NCBI GenBank assembly: GCA_964407165.1
Contig: CAYOUJ010000032.1
Span: 1-27,280 of the forward strand
DNA: 27,280 bases
DNA from: CAZPKH01 sp964407165
GTDB lineage: Bacteria > Bacteroidota > Bacteroidia > Bacteroidales > Muribaculaceae
Reading direction: 5' to 3'
Part shown: piece after piece, positions 5,863-14,000 of the stretch
Numbering within the stretch: position 1 is the stretch's first letter
Layout: every line of letters starts with the position of its first letter
Made by a program: the position numbers and the translations under genes
Notes under the pieces: model-generated
What the model was told of the DNA's origin: nothing
The model's input: only the letters and a program-made list of their open reading frames with translations
Database searches by the model: none

Positions 5863-7109
5863 TTCCAGTAACGCGAGTCGAGGGAGAATGCAAACGAGTT
5901 CTTCTTCACAACCATAAGTGCGATGTACAGGCCCAGGAGCACGGCGGAGAGCACGAACGGGAAGACCACGGAGGCCGAGAAGCCGAGCATGTGCGACAGG
6001 CCGTCGACTATGAACGGAGTGATGACCACGGCCACATAGTTGGCCGTCATAACTATCGCCAGAGCCATGGTCGCCTGTCCGGGGTTGCGCACGGCGCGCG
6101 AGGCCTTGTCGTAGATCAGCGGCTGGCACATCCCGTAGCCCAGGCCCACCACGCCGGCGCCGACACACAGGCTCCACGGTGCGTGCCAGATGGTGATCAG
6201 CAGCATGCCCGTGAACATCAGCAGCCCGGCAGCGTGGAACGTGTACCCCTTGAGCACCTTCACCACATCGGGCAGGAAGAAGCCCGGAAGGAAGATAAAC
6301 AGAAAGAATATGGAGGTGATGGTGCCCGACAGCGAGTCGGGGTGATGCTCTGCCTGCACCAAGAACGGGCAGTAATACGAGATGACCATCGAGGCGAAGG
6401 TGATGAAGGTATACATCCCGACCAGCTGCAGCAGCTTGCCGACATAAATACCGTGCGATGCTCCGGCTTGCACGCCCGCAGTATTGTCGGGGGGCACCTT
6501 GGCGGGGATGGTCGCCTCCTTGCGGTATGTCGACGTCACCGGCCCAAGCTTCCACGAATATATAAGAGGTATGAACACCACAAGGTATACCACGAAGGGC
6601 ACCCTCCAGTTGTGCGCCGCGCTGAGCCACCCCACGGCGTATGTGGCCAGCACCAACGTCAGGTTGGAGATGCCGCTCTGTATGCCCATCATCCTCATGC
6701 GCAGAGGCCCCTCGGCGAAGATGTCGGCGAGCAGCCCCGTCGAGAAGGGGATGATCAGCCCGGCGCCGCAACCCAAGGCGCAGCTGATGAAGATAAGCGC
6801 ACCCATCGACGGGGCAAACATGTAGGCCACCGCCGACGCCGCGAAGAGTATCAGCGCCGACACTATCGTGCCCCACTTGTGGCGCGTCAGGCTCAGCTTG
6901 CCCGACAGCAGCACGAAGGGGATTATCAGCAGATTGGGCAGGATGGTGAGCAACTGCTTCTCAAGCTCCGTGGTGTCGGGAAACACCTTGGAAAGCGTTG
7001 AGAGCATGGGCGTGATGGCCAGGCCGGGGAGGTTGACCACCAGCGACAGCGACAGCACGGCTGCCAGGGCCGTGAGTGTCACAGGCTGTTTTCCGGTAGC
7101 AATAGTCAT
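5856..7109 (-). CDS. major facilitator superfamily permease
   Basis: A 417-residue integral membrane protein with about 12 hydrophobic segments and the MFS layout: six segments, a polar central loop around residues 190-215 (YRKEATIPAKVPPDNTAG), then six more. The basic stretch SGKLSLTRHKWG after segment 2 sits where the MFS cytoplasmic loop motif lies. Such transporters move small solutes through the inner membrane using ion gradients; the substrate cannot be read from the sequence. A fit to drug-efflux or nutrient carriers is equally possible. It is divergent from kbl. A leftward TACATTTG box (7209 to 7202) lies upstream, leaving a leader of about 90 bases that contains TTATAGC/TTATAAC repeats. 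Its TGA stop lies in a tandem repeat. Confidence 0.85.
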   Translation of the reverse strand: MTIATGKQPVTLTALAAVLSLSLVVNLPGLAITPMLSTLSKVFPDTTELEKQLLTILPNLLIIPFVLLSGKLSLTRHKWGTIVSALILFAASAVAYMFAPSMGALIFISCALGCGAGLIIPFSTGLLADIFAEGPLRMRMMGIQSGISNLTLVLATYAVGWLSAAHNWRVPFVVYLVVFIPLIYSWKLGPVTSTYRKEATIPAKVPPDNTAGVQAGASHGIYVGKLLQLVGMYTFITFASMVISYYCPFLVQAEHHPDSLSGTITSIFFLFIFLPGFFLPDVVKVLKGYTFHAAGLLMFTGMLLITIWHAPWSLCVGAGVVGLGYGMCQPLIYDKASRAVRNPGQATMALAIVMTANYVAVVITPFIVDGLSHMLGFSASVVFPFVLSAVLLGLYIALMVVKKNSFAFSLDSRYWKS

Positions 7110-7162
7110 AACTTATAGCTTATAGCTTATAACTTATAACCGCGAGGGCGCAAGTTATAAGG
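7108..7162. repeat. TTATA-AC/GC tandem repeat with inverted arm in the permease leader
   Basis: Heptamer-octamer copies ACTTATAG, CTTATAGC, TTATAACT recur from 7111 to 7140. An inverted copy AAGTTATAA follows at 7152-7160, so the leader RNA can fold back across CGCGAGGGCGC. Function unknown. Confidence 0.6.
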
Positions 7163-7252
7163 GAATTTGTTGATTTTGTATCTTATTTTTACTATTTATA
7201 ACAAATGTAAAAGCCCTCGGGTTTTGTGTCTGAAACCGCCATGTAAATTTTT

Positions 7253-7284
7253 TTTGGAAAAACTGATTTTATGCCGTAAATTTG
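7253..7284 (+). promoter_or_regulatory. kbl promoter
   Basis: TTTG at 7253-7256, 20 bases, TAAATTTG at 7277-7284: a full match to the Bacteroidota promoter. The transcript would start near 7290, about 22 bases before the ATG at 7313. Confidence 0.75.
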
Positions 7285-7312
7285 CCGTTGCAACCAACAC
7301 CAACTAATAGCC

Positions 7313-8506
7313 ATGTACGACAACTTCAAAACCCATCTCGAGCACGAGCTTGAAGACATCCGCCAGGCCGGGCTCTACAAAAACGAACGTATCATAGTCA
7401 CCCCCCAGAAGGCGGGCATCAACGTCGAAGGCTCCAATCAGGAGGTGCTCAACTTCTGCGCAAACAACTACCTGGGTCTCAGCGACAACCCGCGTCTGAT
7501 CGAGGCCGCCAAGAAGGCCATGGACCGCCGCGGCTACGGCATGAGCTCCGTGCGCTTCATCTGCGGCACGCAGGACATGCACAAGGAGCTCGAGGCCGCC
7601 ATCTCCCGCTACTTCAAGACCGAAGACACCATACTCTACGCCGCCTGCTTCGATGCAAACGGCGGTCTCTTCGAGCCGCTGTTCACCGAGGAAGACGCCA
7701 TCATCTCCGACGCCCTCAACCACGCCTCCATCATCGACGGCGTGCGCCTGTGCAAGGCCAAGCGTTACCGCTACGCCAACGCCGACATGGCCGACCTCGA
7801 GCGCTGCCTCCAGGAAGCACAGGCACAGCGCTTCCGCATCATCGCCACCGACGGCGTCTTCTCGATGGACGGCAACGTCGCCCCCATGGACAAGATCTGC
7901 GACCTCGCCGAGAAATACGACGCCCTGGTCATGGTCGACGAGAGCCACTCCGCCGGCGTCGTCGGCGCCACCGGCCACGGCGTGGCCGAGAAATACGGCT
8001 GCTACGGCCGCATCGACATCTTCACCGGCACCCTCGGCAAGTCGTTCGGCGGCGCCATGGGCGGCTTCACCACCGGTCCCAAGGCGGTCATCGACATGCT
8101 CCGCCAGCGCTCCCGCCCATACCTGTTTAGCAACTCCGTCGCCCCGGCCATCGTCGGCGCATCGCTCGAAATGTTCAAGATGCTCGAGGAGAGCGATGAG
8201 CTCCACACCCGCCTGATGGACAATGTCGAATACTTCCGCTCGCGCATGCTCGAGGCCGGCTTCGACATCAAGCCCACCCAGAGCGCCATCTGCGCCGTCA
8301 TGCTCTACGACGCCAAGCTCTCACAGCTCTTCGCCGCCGAGATGCAGAACGAGGGCATCTACGTCACCGGCTTCTACTACCCCGTAGTCCCCAAGGGCCA
8401 GGCACGCATACGCGTCCAGCTCTCCGCCGGCCACAGCGGCGAGCAGCTCGACCGCGCCATCGCCGCCTTCGTCAAGGTCGGCAAGGCCCTCGGCGTCCTC
8501 AAATAA
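7313..8506 (+). CDS. kbl: glycine C-acetyltransferase (2-amino-3-ketobutyrate CoA ligase)
   Basis: A 397-residue PLP enzyme of the alpha-oxoamine synthase family. It interconverts glycine plus acetyl-CoA and 2-amino-3-oxobutyrate plus CoA, the second step of threonine breakdown. Visible features: NNYLGLSDNP near residue 50, the PLP stacking region around DANGGLFEP, VDESHSAGVVG (Asp and His contacting PLP), and the Schiff-base lysine K243 in GTLGKSFGG. Overall wording (SSVRFICGTQDMHKELE) matches Kbl better than serine palmitoyltransferase or KBL-like BioF, which are the alternatives in this fold. No threonine dehydrogenase gene is adjacent. It has its own promoter at 7253-7284 and ends in the strong terminator at 8529-8555, so it is a single-gene unit. 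Confidence 0.92.
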   Translation: MYDNFKTHLEHELEDIRQAGLYKNERIIVTPQKAGINVEGSNQEVLNFCANNYLGLSDNPRLIEAAKKAMDRRGYGMSSVRFICGTQDMHKELEAAISRYFKTEDTILYAACFDANGGLFEPLFTEEDAIISDALNHASIIDGVRLCKAKRYRYANADMADLERCLQEAQAQRFRIIATDGVFSMDGNVAPMDKICDLAEKYDALVMVDESHSAGVVGATGHGVAEKYGCYGRIDIFTGTLGKSFGGAMGGFTTGPKAVIDMLRQRSRPYLFSNSVAPAIVGASLEMFKMLEESDELHTRLMDNVEYFRSRMLEAGFDIKPTQSAICAVMLYDAKLSQLFAAEMQNEGIYVTGFYYPVVPKGQARIRVQLSAGHSGEQLDRAIAAFVKVGKALGVLK

Positions 8507-8528
8507 CCATCCCCCCCTGTTGTCTGCC

Positions 8529-8564
8529 GGCCCCCGCGAACCCATCGCGGGGGCCGAGCGTTTT
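8529..8564 (+). terminator. kbl intrinsic terminator
   Basis: An 11-bp perfect GC-rich stem, GGCCCCCGCGA (8529-8539) with TCGCGGGGGCC (8545-8555), loop ACCCA, then GAGCG and TTTT (8561-8564). Confidence 0.85.
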
Positions 8565-8594
8565 ATTATAACAGACGCTTCAACTATAACCATT

Positions 8595-9332
8595 ATGACC
8601 ACGCCTCCTCAAATAACCCGCCATAACCCCTTCGACCTCTCGCACATACGACACAAGGGACTGGTCACCACGCTCATACACATCGTGGTGCTCATACTCT
8701 CCCTCGCCCTGATCGTCTACATCTCCTACGACACCTTCATGTCGATACCCTTCCTGGAGAACAACACATACATGACCTTCCAGCTGTGGGTGTGCTACGT
8801 CTTCCTTTTCGACTTCTTCATCGAATGGATGCTCGCCGACGACAAGCGCCGCTACTTGCGCCATCGCTGGCCCTTCTTCCTCATCAGCATCCCTTACCTT
8901 AATATAATAAACGCCTACAACATCCTCCTCCCCTCCGAGGTGCTCTACTATCTCCGCTTCATCCCCATGATACGCGGCGCCTACTCGCTCGGCATCGTCA
9001 TGGGCTACATCTCCAAAAACCGCGCCCTGAGCCTGCTGTCGCAATACATCGCCATCATGCTCGCCTGCGTATACATGCTCTCGCTTCTCTTCTTCTACGA
9101 GGAGCATGGGGTCAACACCAACGTCCGGTCCTTCTGGGACGCCCTTTACTTCGTAGCCATGAACACCTCGACGGTCGGCTGCTACTTCTCCGCCGTCACC
9201 CGCGCCGGCAAGGTCATCTCCGTCATCGCCCCCGTCCTGGGCATGCTCATGCTGCCCATCTTCACCGTCTACATCACCTCGTGGGTGCAGCGCGTCAACA
9301 AGGAACGCATGCAAGGAACCGGCAACAATTAA
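8595..9332 (+). CDS. tetrameric cation channel-like protein with divergent selectivity filter
   Basis: A 245-residue membrane protein built like a voltage-gated-type channel subunit. A cytoplasmic N-terminus (1-25) precedes a helix at about 26-50, another at 65-82 ending in acidic residues (LFDFFIEWMLADDKRR), a short pair, then a basic YYLRFIPMIRGAYS segment in the S4 position, S5 (LSQYIAIMLACVYMLSLLFFY), a pore helix (FWDALYFVAMN) and S6 (VISVIAPVLGMLMLPIFTVYI). The filter position reads TSTVGCYFSAVT instead of the potassium signature TVGYG, so potassium selectivity cannot be assumed. Bacteroidota ion transporters with TVG-x-x-x-AVT filters exist by my recollection. I start at the ATG at 8595 because upstream codons overlap the kbl terminator. 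No clear promoter; a hairpin at 9366-9396 follows. Confidence 0.75.
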   Translation: MTTPPQITRHNPFDLSHIRHKGLVTTLIHIVVLILSLALIVYISYDTFMSIPFLENNTYMTFQLWVCYVFLFDFFIEWMLADDKRRYLRHRWPFFLISIPYLNIINAYNILLPSEVLYYLRFIPMIRGAYSLGIVMGYISKNRALSLLSQYIAIMLACVYMLSLLFFYEEHGVNTNVRSFWDALYFVAMNTSTVGCYFSAVTRAGKVISVIAPVLGMLMLPIFTVYITSWVQRVNKERMQGTGNN

Positions 9333-9365
9333 GCAAAGCACACAAAATTTTACACAAATTAACCC

Positions 9366-9406
9366 GTTGTTTCACGCATTCAGAGTGTGAAACAACATTT
9401 ATGTTT
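9366..9406 (+). terminator. hairpin after the channel gene
   Basis: GTTGTTTCAC (9366-9375) is complementary to GTGAAACAAC (9387-9396) with an 11-base loop, followed by a T-rich run to 9410. It probably terminates transcription of the channel gene. Confidence 0.6.
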
Positions 9407-9502
9407 TCTTAACGCTGCAAAAACCACCCCTGAATTTCAGCCATTTGAGATTTAAGGTTGCACACTTACAACCAAAATGTGCATGTCAAATAACGCACCC
9501 GT

Positions 9503-9533
9503 TTTGCCAATTAACTTAAAATGACTACATTTG
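9503..9533 (+). promoter_or_regulatory. ndk promoter
   Basis: TTTG 9503-9506, 19 bases, TACATTTG 9526-9533: a full consensus match. Predicted start near 9539 gives a leader of about 64 bases before the ndk ATG at 9603. Confidence 0.75.
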
Positions 9534-9602
9534 TACGGTTCAACAAATCAAATGTAAAAATTGGTTAACAGACAACCATCTGTTACCGAAACATACCGTG
9601 CA

Positions 9603-10019
9603 ATGATCGAAAAAACTCTCATCATCTTCAAGCCCTCAGCCGTGCAGCGTGCCCTCGTCGGCACTGTCCTCGAGCGCTTCGAGCGCAAGGGACTCCGCAT
9701 CGCCGGCATGAAAATGATGCAGCTCGACGAACGCATCCTGCGCGAGCACTATGCCCACCTCGTCGACAAGCCCTTCTTCCCCTCGCTCGTCGCCTCCATG
9801 ACCGCCACGCCCGTCATCGTCGGCTGCCTTGAAGGCGAGGAGGCCATCAAAGTCGTCCGCCTCCTCACCGGCGCCACCAACGGCCGCGAGGCCCTGCCAG
9901 GCACCATCCGCGGCGACCTCTGCATGAGCAACCAGGAGAACATCATTCACGCCTCCTCCTCCCCCGAAGACGCCGCCGCCGAGCTGCGCCGGTTCTTCCT
10001 CCCCTCAGAGATCTTCTAA
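9603..10019 (+). CDS. ndk: nucleoside diphosphate kinase
   Basis: A 138-residue enzyme that moves the gamma phosphate from ATP to nucleoside diphosphates through a phosphohistidine, feeding NTP and dNTP pools. The family start TLIIFKPSAVQR is at residues 4-15 and the active-site histidine is H116 in NIIHASSSPEDA, matching the usual N-x-x-H-x-S-D/S pattern. Length is normal. I chose the ATG at 9603 over an in-frame upstream start at 9561 because the domain begins within three residues of it. The stop lies in a tandem octamer (TTCTAAAC twice, 10013-10028). The M23 peptidase gene follows 87 bases later in the same direction without a terminator and could be cotranscribed. Confidence 0.95.
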   Translation: MIEKTLIIFKPSAVQRALVGTVLERFERKGLRIAGMKMMQLDERILREHYAHLVDKPFFPSLVASMTATPVIVGCLEGEEAIKVVRLLTGATNGREALPGTIRGDLCMSNQENIIHASSSPEDAAAELRRFFLPSEIF

Positions 10020-10031
10020 ACTTCTAAACTT
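10013..10031 (+). repeat. TTCTAAAC tandem repeat covering the ndk stop
   Basis: Two exact octamers in tandem, then a partial copy ending CTTAG. The ndk TAA (10017-10019) lies in the first copy; the second TAA is shifted in frame, and TAG follows. Confidence 0.6.
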
Positions 10032-10064
10032 AGGCTTAAGACCAATCAGATAACCGCCCACCGC

Positions 10065-10085
10065 GCGTGGCATTTTATGCCACGC
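10065..10085 (+). promoter_or_regulatory. 21-nt hairpin GCGTGGC-N7-GCCACGC in the M23 peptidase leader
   Basis: Arms identical to the hairpin in the dgt leader (4396-4416) and the same total length; here the middle ATTTTAT adds two further pairs. It ends 21 bases before the ATG at 10107. There is no T-run. Function unknown. Confidence 0.55.
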
Positions 10086-10106
10086 CACAAGGCAAAACCA
10101 CCAGTC

Positions 10107-10961
10107 ATGAAACTCAACTTCAAGTCCACTCTCCTTCTTGCAGCTTCCATAATCACCCTCAGCGCTTCTGCCCAGAACCGCACCCTCCCCCCGGCGCACA
10201 ACGCCGCCCACGACGCACTCATTGCCGACCAGCGCAACGTCAACGGCTCCCTCAAGGCCGACATCGACAACCGCGCCGCCGCCTCCATCACCGAGCGCGA
10301 GCGCCTCGACGAGATATACAACAACTACTGGAACAGCCAGAGCGTCAACCCCTACGGCAACATCGCCATCCCCGCTCGCGAAGACATCAACGTCGCCACA
10401 GGCATTGTGCCCGTCCCCGGACGCGTCACCAGCAAATACGGCTGGCGAGCACAGTTCGGACGCATGCACCGCGGCGTCGACCTCCAACTCAGTGTCGGCG
10501 ACACCGTCCGCTCAGCCTTCCCCGGCAAGGTGCGCCTGTGCAAATATGAGGCCGCCGGCTACGGATACTACGTCGTCGTCCGCCACGACAACGGCATGGA
10601 GACCGTCTACGGCCACCTCTCCAAGTTTCTCGTCAAGCCCGACATGCGCGTCGAGGCCGGCCAGCCCATAGCCCTGGGCGGCAACACCGGCCGCTCCACC
10701 GGCCCCCACCTCCACTTCGAGACCCGCTTCCTCGGCCTCGCCGTCAACCCCGAGGGCATCTTCGACTTTGAACACCACTGCACCATCAAAGACGTCTACA
10801 CCTTCGACAAAGCCTCCTACCAGCGCTCGCAGGTCACCGGCCCCCGCAAGTCCACCGCCTCGAAGGGCAACACCGGCACCCGGAAGCAGACAACCACTGC
10901 CTCCAAGAAGCAGACCAAGAAGCAGACCACAACCAAAAAGCGCTCAACGCGCCGTAAATAA
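10107..10961 (+). CDS. exported M23-family peptidase (LytM-like endopeptidase)
   Basis: A 284-residue protein with a signal peptide (about 1-22, ending SASA-Q), a helical polar region at about 30-85, an M23 domain at about 100-215 and a tail of about 40 residues very rich in Lys, Thr and Arg. The zinc-site residues are intact: H121 and D125 in MHRGVDL, and H201-x-H203 in GPHLHFE; KYGWRAQFGRMHRG and GNTGRSTGP are standard. Such enzymes cut peptide cross-links in peptidoglycan, or act as regulators when the site is broken, which it is not here. The basic tail may bind anionic polymers of the wall (inference). The start at 10107 is chosen because it begins the signal peptide. Confidence 0.9.
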   Translation: MKLNFKSTLLLAASIITLSASAQNRTLPPAHNAAHDALIADQRNVNGSLKADIDNRAAASITERERLDEIYNNYWNSQSVNPYGNIAIPAREDINVATGIVPVPGRVTSKYGWRAQFGRMHRGVDLQLSVGDTVRSAFPGKVRLCKYEAAGYGYYVVVRHDNGMETVYGHLSKFLVKPDMRVEAGQPIALGGNTGRSTGPHLHFETRFLGLAVNPEGIFDFEHHCTIKDVYTFDKASYQRSQVTGPRKSTASKGNTGTRKQTTTASKKQTKKQTTTKKRSTRRK

Positions 10962-11026
10962 ATAACTAATGGTGCGGGGCCGCCCCTTCGCGCCCCGCCC
11001 ACCCCACCTACTCACAACTTGCACCC

Positions 11027-11058
11027 GTGCGGCGAGACTCCTCCGAGTCCCGCCGCAC
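11027..11058 (+). terminator. strong GC-rich hairpin after the M23 gene
   Basis: GTGCGGCG-A-GACTC pairs with GAGTC-C-CGCCGCAC around CTCC; only the A/C step is unpaired. No T-run follows directly, so termination is likely but not certain. The intervening bases 10962-11026 hold no gene. Confidence 0.5.
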
Positions 11059-11159
11059 CCATTTAACTCCTTTACCCTATTACCCCTTACCCGATTAAAA
11101 TCCCCCTTGCCTGATTTCTTGTCAATTACAAAAAAACTCAAAAAAACATTCAAAAAAAT

Positions 11160-11190
11160 TTTGCCAATCAAAAAAAACACCCTACCTTTG
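11160..11190 (+). promoter_or_regulatory. tRNA-Lys promoter
   Basis: TTTG 11160-11163, 19 bases, TACCTTTG 11183-11190, a full consensus match. The transcript should start near 11196, about 30 bases before the mature tRNA. Confidence 0.8.
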
Positions 11191-11225
11191 CAGCGCTGAA
11201 ACGGGAAAAACCGTCAAGCGCCGAT

Positions 11226-11298
<73 letters not shown>

Positions 11299-11302
11299 CA
11301 CC

Positions 11303-11338
11303 AACGGACAGACCACACGGTCTGTCCGTTTCGCTTTT
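11303..11338 (+). terminator. tRNA-Lys intrinsic terminator
   Basis: A 12-bp perfect stem, AACGGACAGACC (11303-11314) with GGTCTGTCCGTT (11319-11330), loop ACAC, then TTCGCTTTT. Confidence 0.9.
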
Positions 11339-11368
11339 GTATCCTCCGCTATAGCCGCCGTAACTTTG
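11336..11368 (+). promoter_or_regulatory. possible distal promoter after the tRNA terminator
   Basis: TTTG 11336-11339, 21 bases, TAACTTTG 11361-11368. A second -7 box, TATCTTTG at 11474-11481, lies closer to the gene at 11533. The distal one would give a leader of about 160 bases. Confidence 0.4.
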
Positions 11369-11473
11369 GAAACCGCAGCCCAGGTCCGTAGCAAATAGCC
11401 GCCGTTTCATCCCAAATCCCTTTGCCCCGCCACTTCCCTCCACAAAAATTAGGAAACCGTCACCCCCCGGCGC

Positions 11474-11481
11474 TATCTTTG
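11474..11481 (+). promoter_or_regulatory. -7 box of the exported beta-barrel-like protein gene
   Basis: TATCTTTG fits TAnnTTTG, 51 bases before the ATG at 11533. The -33 region is poor (TTAG near 11449). Confidence 0.5.
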
Positions 11482-11532
11482 CATCGTAAACAAAAAAACA
11501 AAAACGACAAACACCTTAACAAATACCCCACA

Positions 11533-12150
11533 ATGAAACTCACCCACATCCTCATGGCAGCCGCCATGGCCATCGTCGGCGCCCGGGCCGCCAACGCTCA
11601 GTTCTTCGGCAAGACCTTCTCCAACCAGACTAACGCCACCTCGACCACAACCACCACTACCACGACGCCTGCAAAGGTCGTCGACTCGCCCTACGCCGAC
11701 GGCATCAACTGGGCTCTCGTCCACTGGGACTACAGTCTCGAGGGCAGCGGCAACTTCAAGGTCAAGAGCTCGTACGGCGCCAACTATTACATCCAGCGCA
11801 CCTGGCGTGAGCAGTTCGGCTGGGGCATGACCTTCGGCGCCATAGCCAACTTCGGCATGGTCGACCGCCACAGCGCAGTCCTGCAGTTCAACCTCGGCCC
11901 AGCGTTCAGCTTCTTCCCCGACCCCGAGCGCCGCTGGTGGGTGTCGCTCCCCGTATGTCTTGGGATGTCGGCGGTCGACGAGCAAAATGACAAAGGCAAC
12001 TACGACCAAAAGCTGCACTTCGGATGTTACACCGGACCCCAGATCTTCGCACGCTATGAGCGAGTGGTCTTCTCCTTGGGGCTGGACGTCAACATCGCCA
12101 AAGACACCTCCACCGCCATCCGCTTCGGCATCGGCTGGACCTTAAAATAA
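11533..12150 (+). CDS. exported small beta-rich protein, probable outer membrane beta-barrel
   Basis: A 205-residue protein with a signal peptide (about 1-23, MKLTHILMAAAMAIVGARAANA). A threonine run follows (about 36-45), then alternating polar and hydrophobic strands to the C-terminus: WGMTFGAIANFGMV, SAVLQFNLGPAFSFF, WWVSLPVCLGMSA, VFSLGLDVNIA, and the end AIRFGIGWTLK. This is typical of an eight-strand outer-membrane-barrel protein, but no family is recognised and the final residue is not aromatic. Function is unknown. It has its own promoter and is followed by a strong terminator, so it is expressed alone. The ATG at 11533 begins the signal peptide; longer upstream reading has no support. 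Confidence 0.75.
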   Translation: MKLTHILMAAAMAIVGARAANAQFFGKTFSNQTNATSTTTTTTTTPAKVVDSPYADGINWALVHWDYSLEGSGNFKVKSSYGANYYIQRTWREQFGWGMTFGAIANFGMVDRHSAVLQFNLGPAFSFFPDPERRWWVSLPVCLGMSAVDEQNDKGNYDQKLHFGCYTGPQIFARYERVVFSLGLDVNIAKDTSTAIRFGIGWTLK

Positions 12151-12186
12151 CATATCATAAGAAACAAAATTCAATAAACCAACATA

Positions 12187-12238
12187 CCCCAACGGGTTGG
12201 AGTGGTCGGAAGACCACTCCAACACATTGGGGCATTTT
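12187..12238 (+). terminator. double-layered intrinsic terminator
   Basis: Inner stem TTGGAGTGGTC (12197-12207) with GACCACTCCAA (12212-12222) around GGAA; outer arms CCCCAA (12187-12192) with TTGGGG (12227-12232); then CATTTT. Confidence 0.85.
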
Positions 12239-12244
12239 AGACAG

Positions 12245-13903
12245 TCACCCGTTATGGACAGAGGCCACGGCGCGCCCCGACGGCTCGTTGACGCCGCAGA
12301 AGGAAGGATCCCACGCAAGCGCCTCCGCCGTCGAGCACGCCACCGACGGCACCGACGGCACGCACGCCGCTGCCGTGGCCGAGGGGAAGTGCTCCTCGAA
12401 GATGCTGCGGTAATGATACTCCTCCTTGTTCATCGGCGGGTTGATGGGAAACCGCCGCGCTGCATTGCGCATCATCTCGTCGGTAACACGCTCCTCCGCC
12501 ACACGTTTGAGGGTGTCGATCCACGAGTAGCCCACCCCGTCGCTGAACTGCTCCTTCTGCCGCCACGCCACCTCCGCCGGCAGCATGTCTTCAAACGCCT
12601 TGCGAAGCACCCTCTTCTCCATCCTCCCCTCACCGGCCATCTTGTCCCCCGGGTTTAGGCGCATGGCCACGTCCATAAACTCCTTGTCGAGGAACGGCAC
12701 GCGCCCCTCCACGCCCCACGCCGACAGCGCCTTGTTGGCGCGCAGGCAGTCGTAGAGGTGCAGCTTGGAGAGCTTGCGCACCGTCTCCTCGTGGAAGGCC
12801 CGCGCGTCGGGAGCCTTGTGGAAGTACAGATACCCCCCGAAGATCTCGTCGGCGCCCTCACCCGACAGCACCATCTTGATGCCCATCGACTTGATCACTC
12901 GCGCCAGCAGATACATCGGCGTGGAGGCCCGCACGGTGGTCACGTCGTAAGTCTCCGTGTAATAGATGACGTCGCGCACGGCGTCGAGACCCTCCTGTAT
13001 TGTATAGTTTATCTGGTGGTGCACGGTGCCGATATGCTCCGCCACGCGCCGCGCGGCGGCCAGGTCGGGCGCACCCTTGAGGCCCACGGCGAAGGAGTGG
13101 AGCCGCGGCCACCATGCTCCCTCGCACCCGTCGCTCTCGACACGCTTCGGCGCATACTTGGCCGCCACGGCAGAGATGATCGACGAGTCGAGGCCCCCCG
13201 AGAGCAGCACCCCGTAGGGCACGTCGCTCATCAGCTGGCGCCGCACAGCCTCCTCCAGCCCCCGGCGCAAGTCGGGAATGGAGGTGACGTTGTCTTTCAC
13301 AGCCTCGTAGCTCTCCCAGTCGCGAGTGTACCATCGCCGCATCTCCCCCGTCCGGCTGTCATAGACGTGGCCGGGCACGAACGGCTCGATGACGTCGCAG
13401 ACGCCCTCAAGAGCCTTCAGCTCACTGGCAAACCAGCGGCGCCCCTTGGCGTCAGAGCCCATGTAGAGCGGGATGACGCCGATATGGTCGCGAGCCACCA
13501 TGTAATAGCCCGTCTCCTCGTCGTAGAGCGCGAAGGCAAAGATGCCGTTGAGCTCCTCGAGGAAGTCGGGCCCGCGGTCGCAGTACAGCGCGAGTATCAC
13601 CTCGCAGTCGCTCCCCGTCTGGAAGTCGTAGCGCCCGGCATAGCGGCGCCGAAGCTCCCGGTGGTTGTATATCTCCCCGTTCACGGCAAGTATCACCTTG
13701 CCGTCAGGCGACTTCAGCGGCTGCCCGCCGCTCTCCGGGTCGACTATCGACAGACGCTCGTGGGCCAGGATAGCCCCCGCGCCACAATATATGCCTGACC
13801 AGTCCGGGCCGCGGTGCCGTATGCGCTTCGACATCTTCAGAACCTCTGAACGTAGCTCGCCGTCGTGGCCGTCGGCTTGGAAAACTGTCACTATTCCACA
13901 CAT
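12245..13903 (-). CDS. asnB: asparagine synthetase B, glutamine-hydrolysing
   Basis: A 552-residue two-domain cytoplasmic enzyme making asparagine from aspartate, ATP and glutamine. It begins MCGIVTVFQ; after removal of Met, Cys2 is the glutaminase nucleophile of the class II amidotransferase domain, so the start is fixed at 13903 although the frame is open further upstream. RLSIVDPESGGQPL and NGEIYNHRELR are glutaminase-domain motifs. The synthetase domain has the ATP pyrophosphatase loop SGGLDSS near residue 233 and SGEGADEIFGGY further on. The C-terminus (DPSFCGVNEPSGRAVASVH) follows the E. coli AsnB ending closely. A leftward TATCTTTG box (13961 to 13954) lies about 50 bases upstream. It is divergent from the YiiX-like gene with a repeated palindrome between them. 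Confidence 0.95.
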   Translation of the reverse strand: MCGIVTVFQADGHDGELRSEVLKMSKRIRHRGPDWSGIYCGAGAILAHERLSIVDPESGGQPLKSPDGKVILAVNGEIYNHRELRRRYAGRYDFQTGSDCEVILALYCDRGPDFLEELNGIFAFALYDEETGYYMVARDHIGVIPLYMGSDAKGRRWFASELKALEGVCDVIEPFVPGHVYDSRTGEMRRWYTRDWESYEAVKDNVTSIPDLRRGLEEAVRRQLMSDVPYGVLLSGGLDSSIISAVAAKYAPKRVESDGCEGAWWPRLHSFAVGLKGAPDLAAARRVAEHIGTVHHQINYTIQEGLDAVRDVIYYTETYDVTTVRASTPMYLLARVIKSMGIKMVLSGEGADEIFGGYLYFHKAPDARAFHEETVRKLSKLHLYDCLRANKALSAWGVEGRVPFLDKEFMDVAMRLNPGDKMAGEGRMEKRVLRKAFEDMLPAEVAWRQKEQFSDGVGYSWIDTLKRVAEERVTDEMMRNAARRFPINPPMNKEEYHYRSIFEEHFPSATAAACVPSVPSVACSTAEALAWDPSFCGVNEPSGRAVASVHNG

Positions 13904-13953
13904 TTTATCTTGATTTTTGTCGGTTATTTTGCAATTTTGATGGAAAAACGCCG

Positions 13954-13961
13954 CAAAGATA
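13954..13961 (-). promoter_or_regulatory. asnB -7 box
   Basis: Leftward TATCTTTG, 51 bases before the asnB ATG. The -33 position near 13982-13986 reads TTGG, a partial match. Confidence 0.55.
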
Positions 13962-14000
13962 CAAACATTTTCCGACATTTTGCCAACATCAATACATAAA

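Noticed and set aside
7313..8506. Serine palmitoyltransferase for sphingolipid synthesis, typical of Bacteroidales
   Set aside because: The enzyme fold is shared, but the wording around SVRFICGTQ and the overall length match Kbl better.
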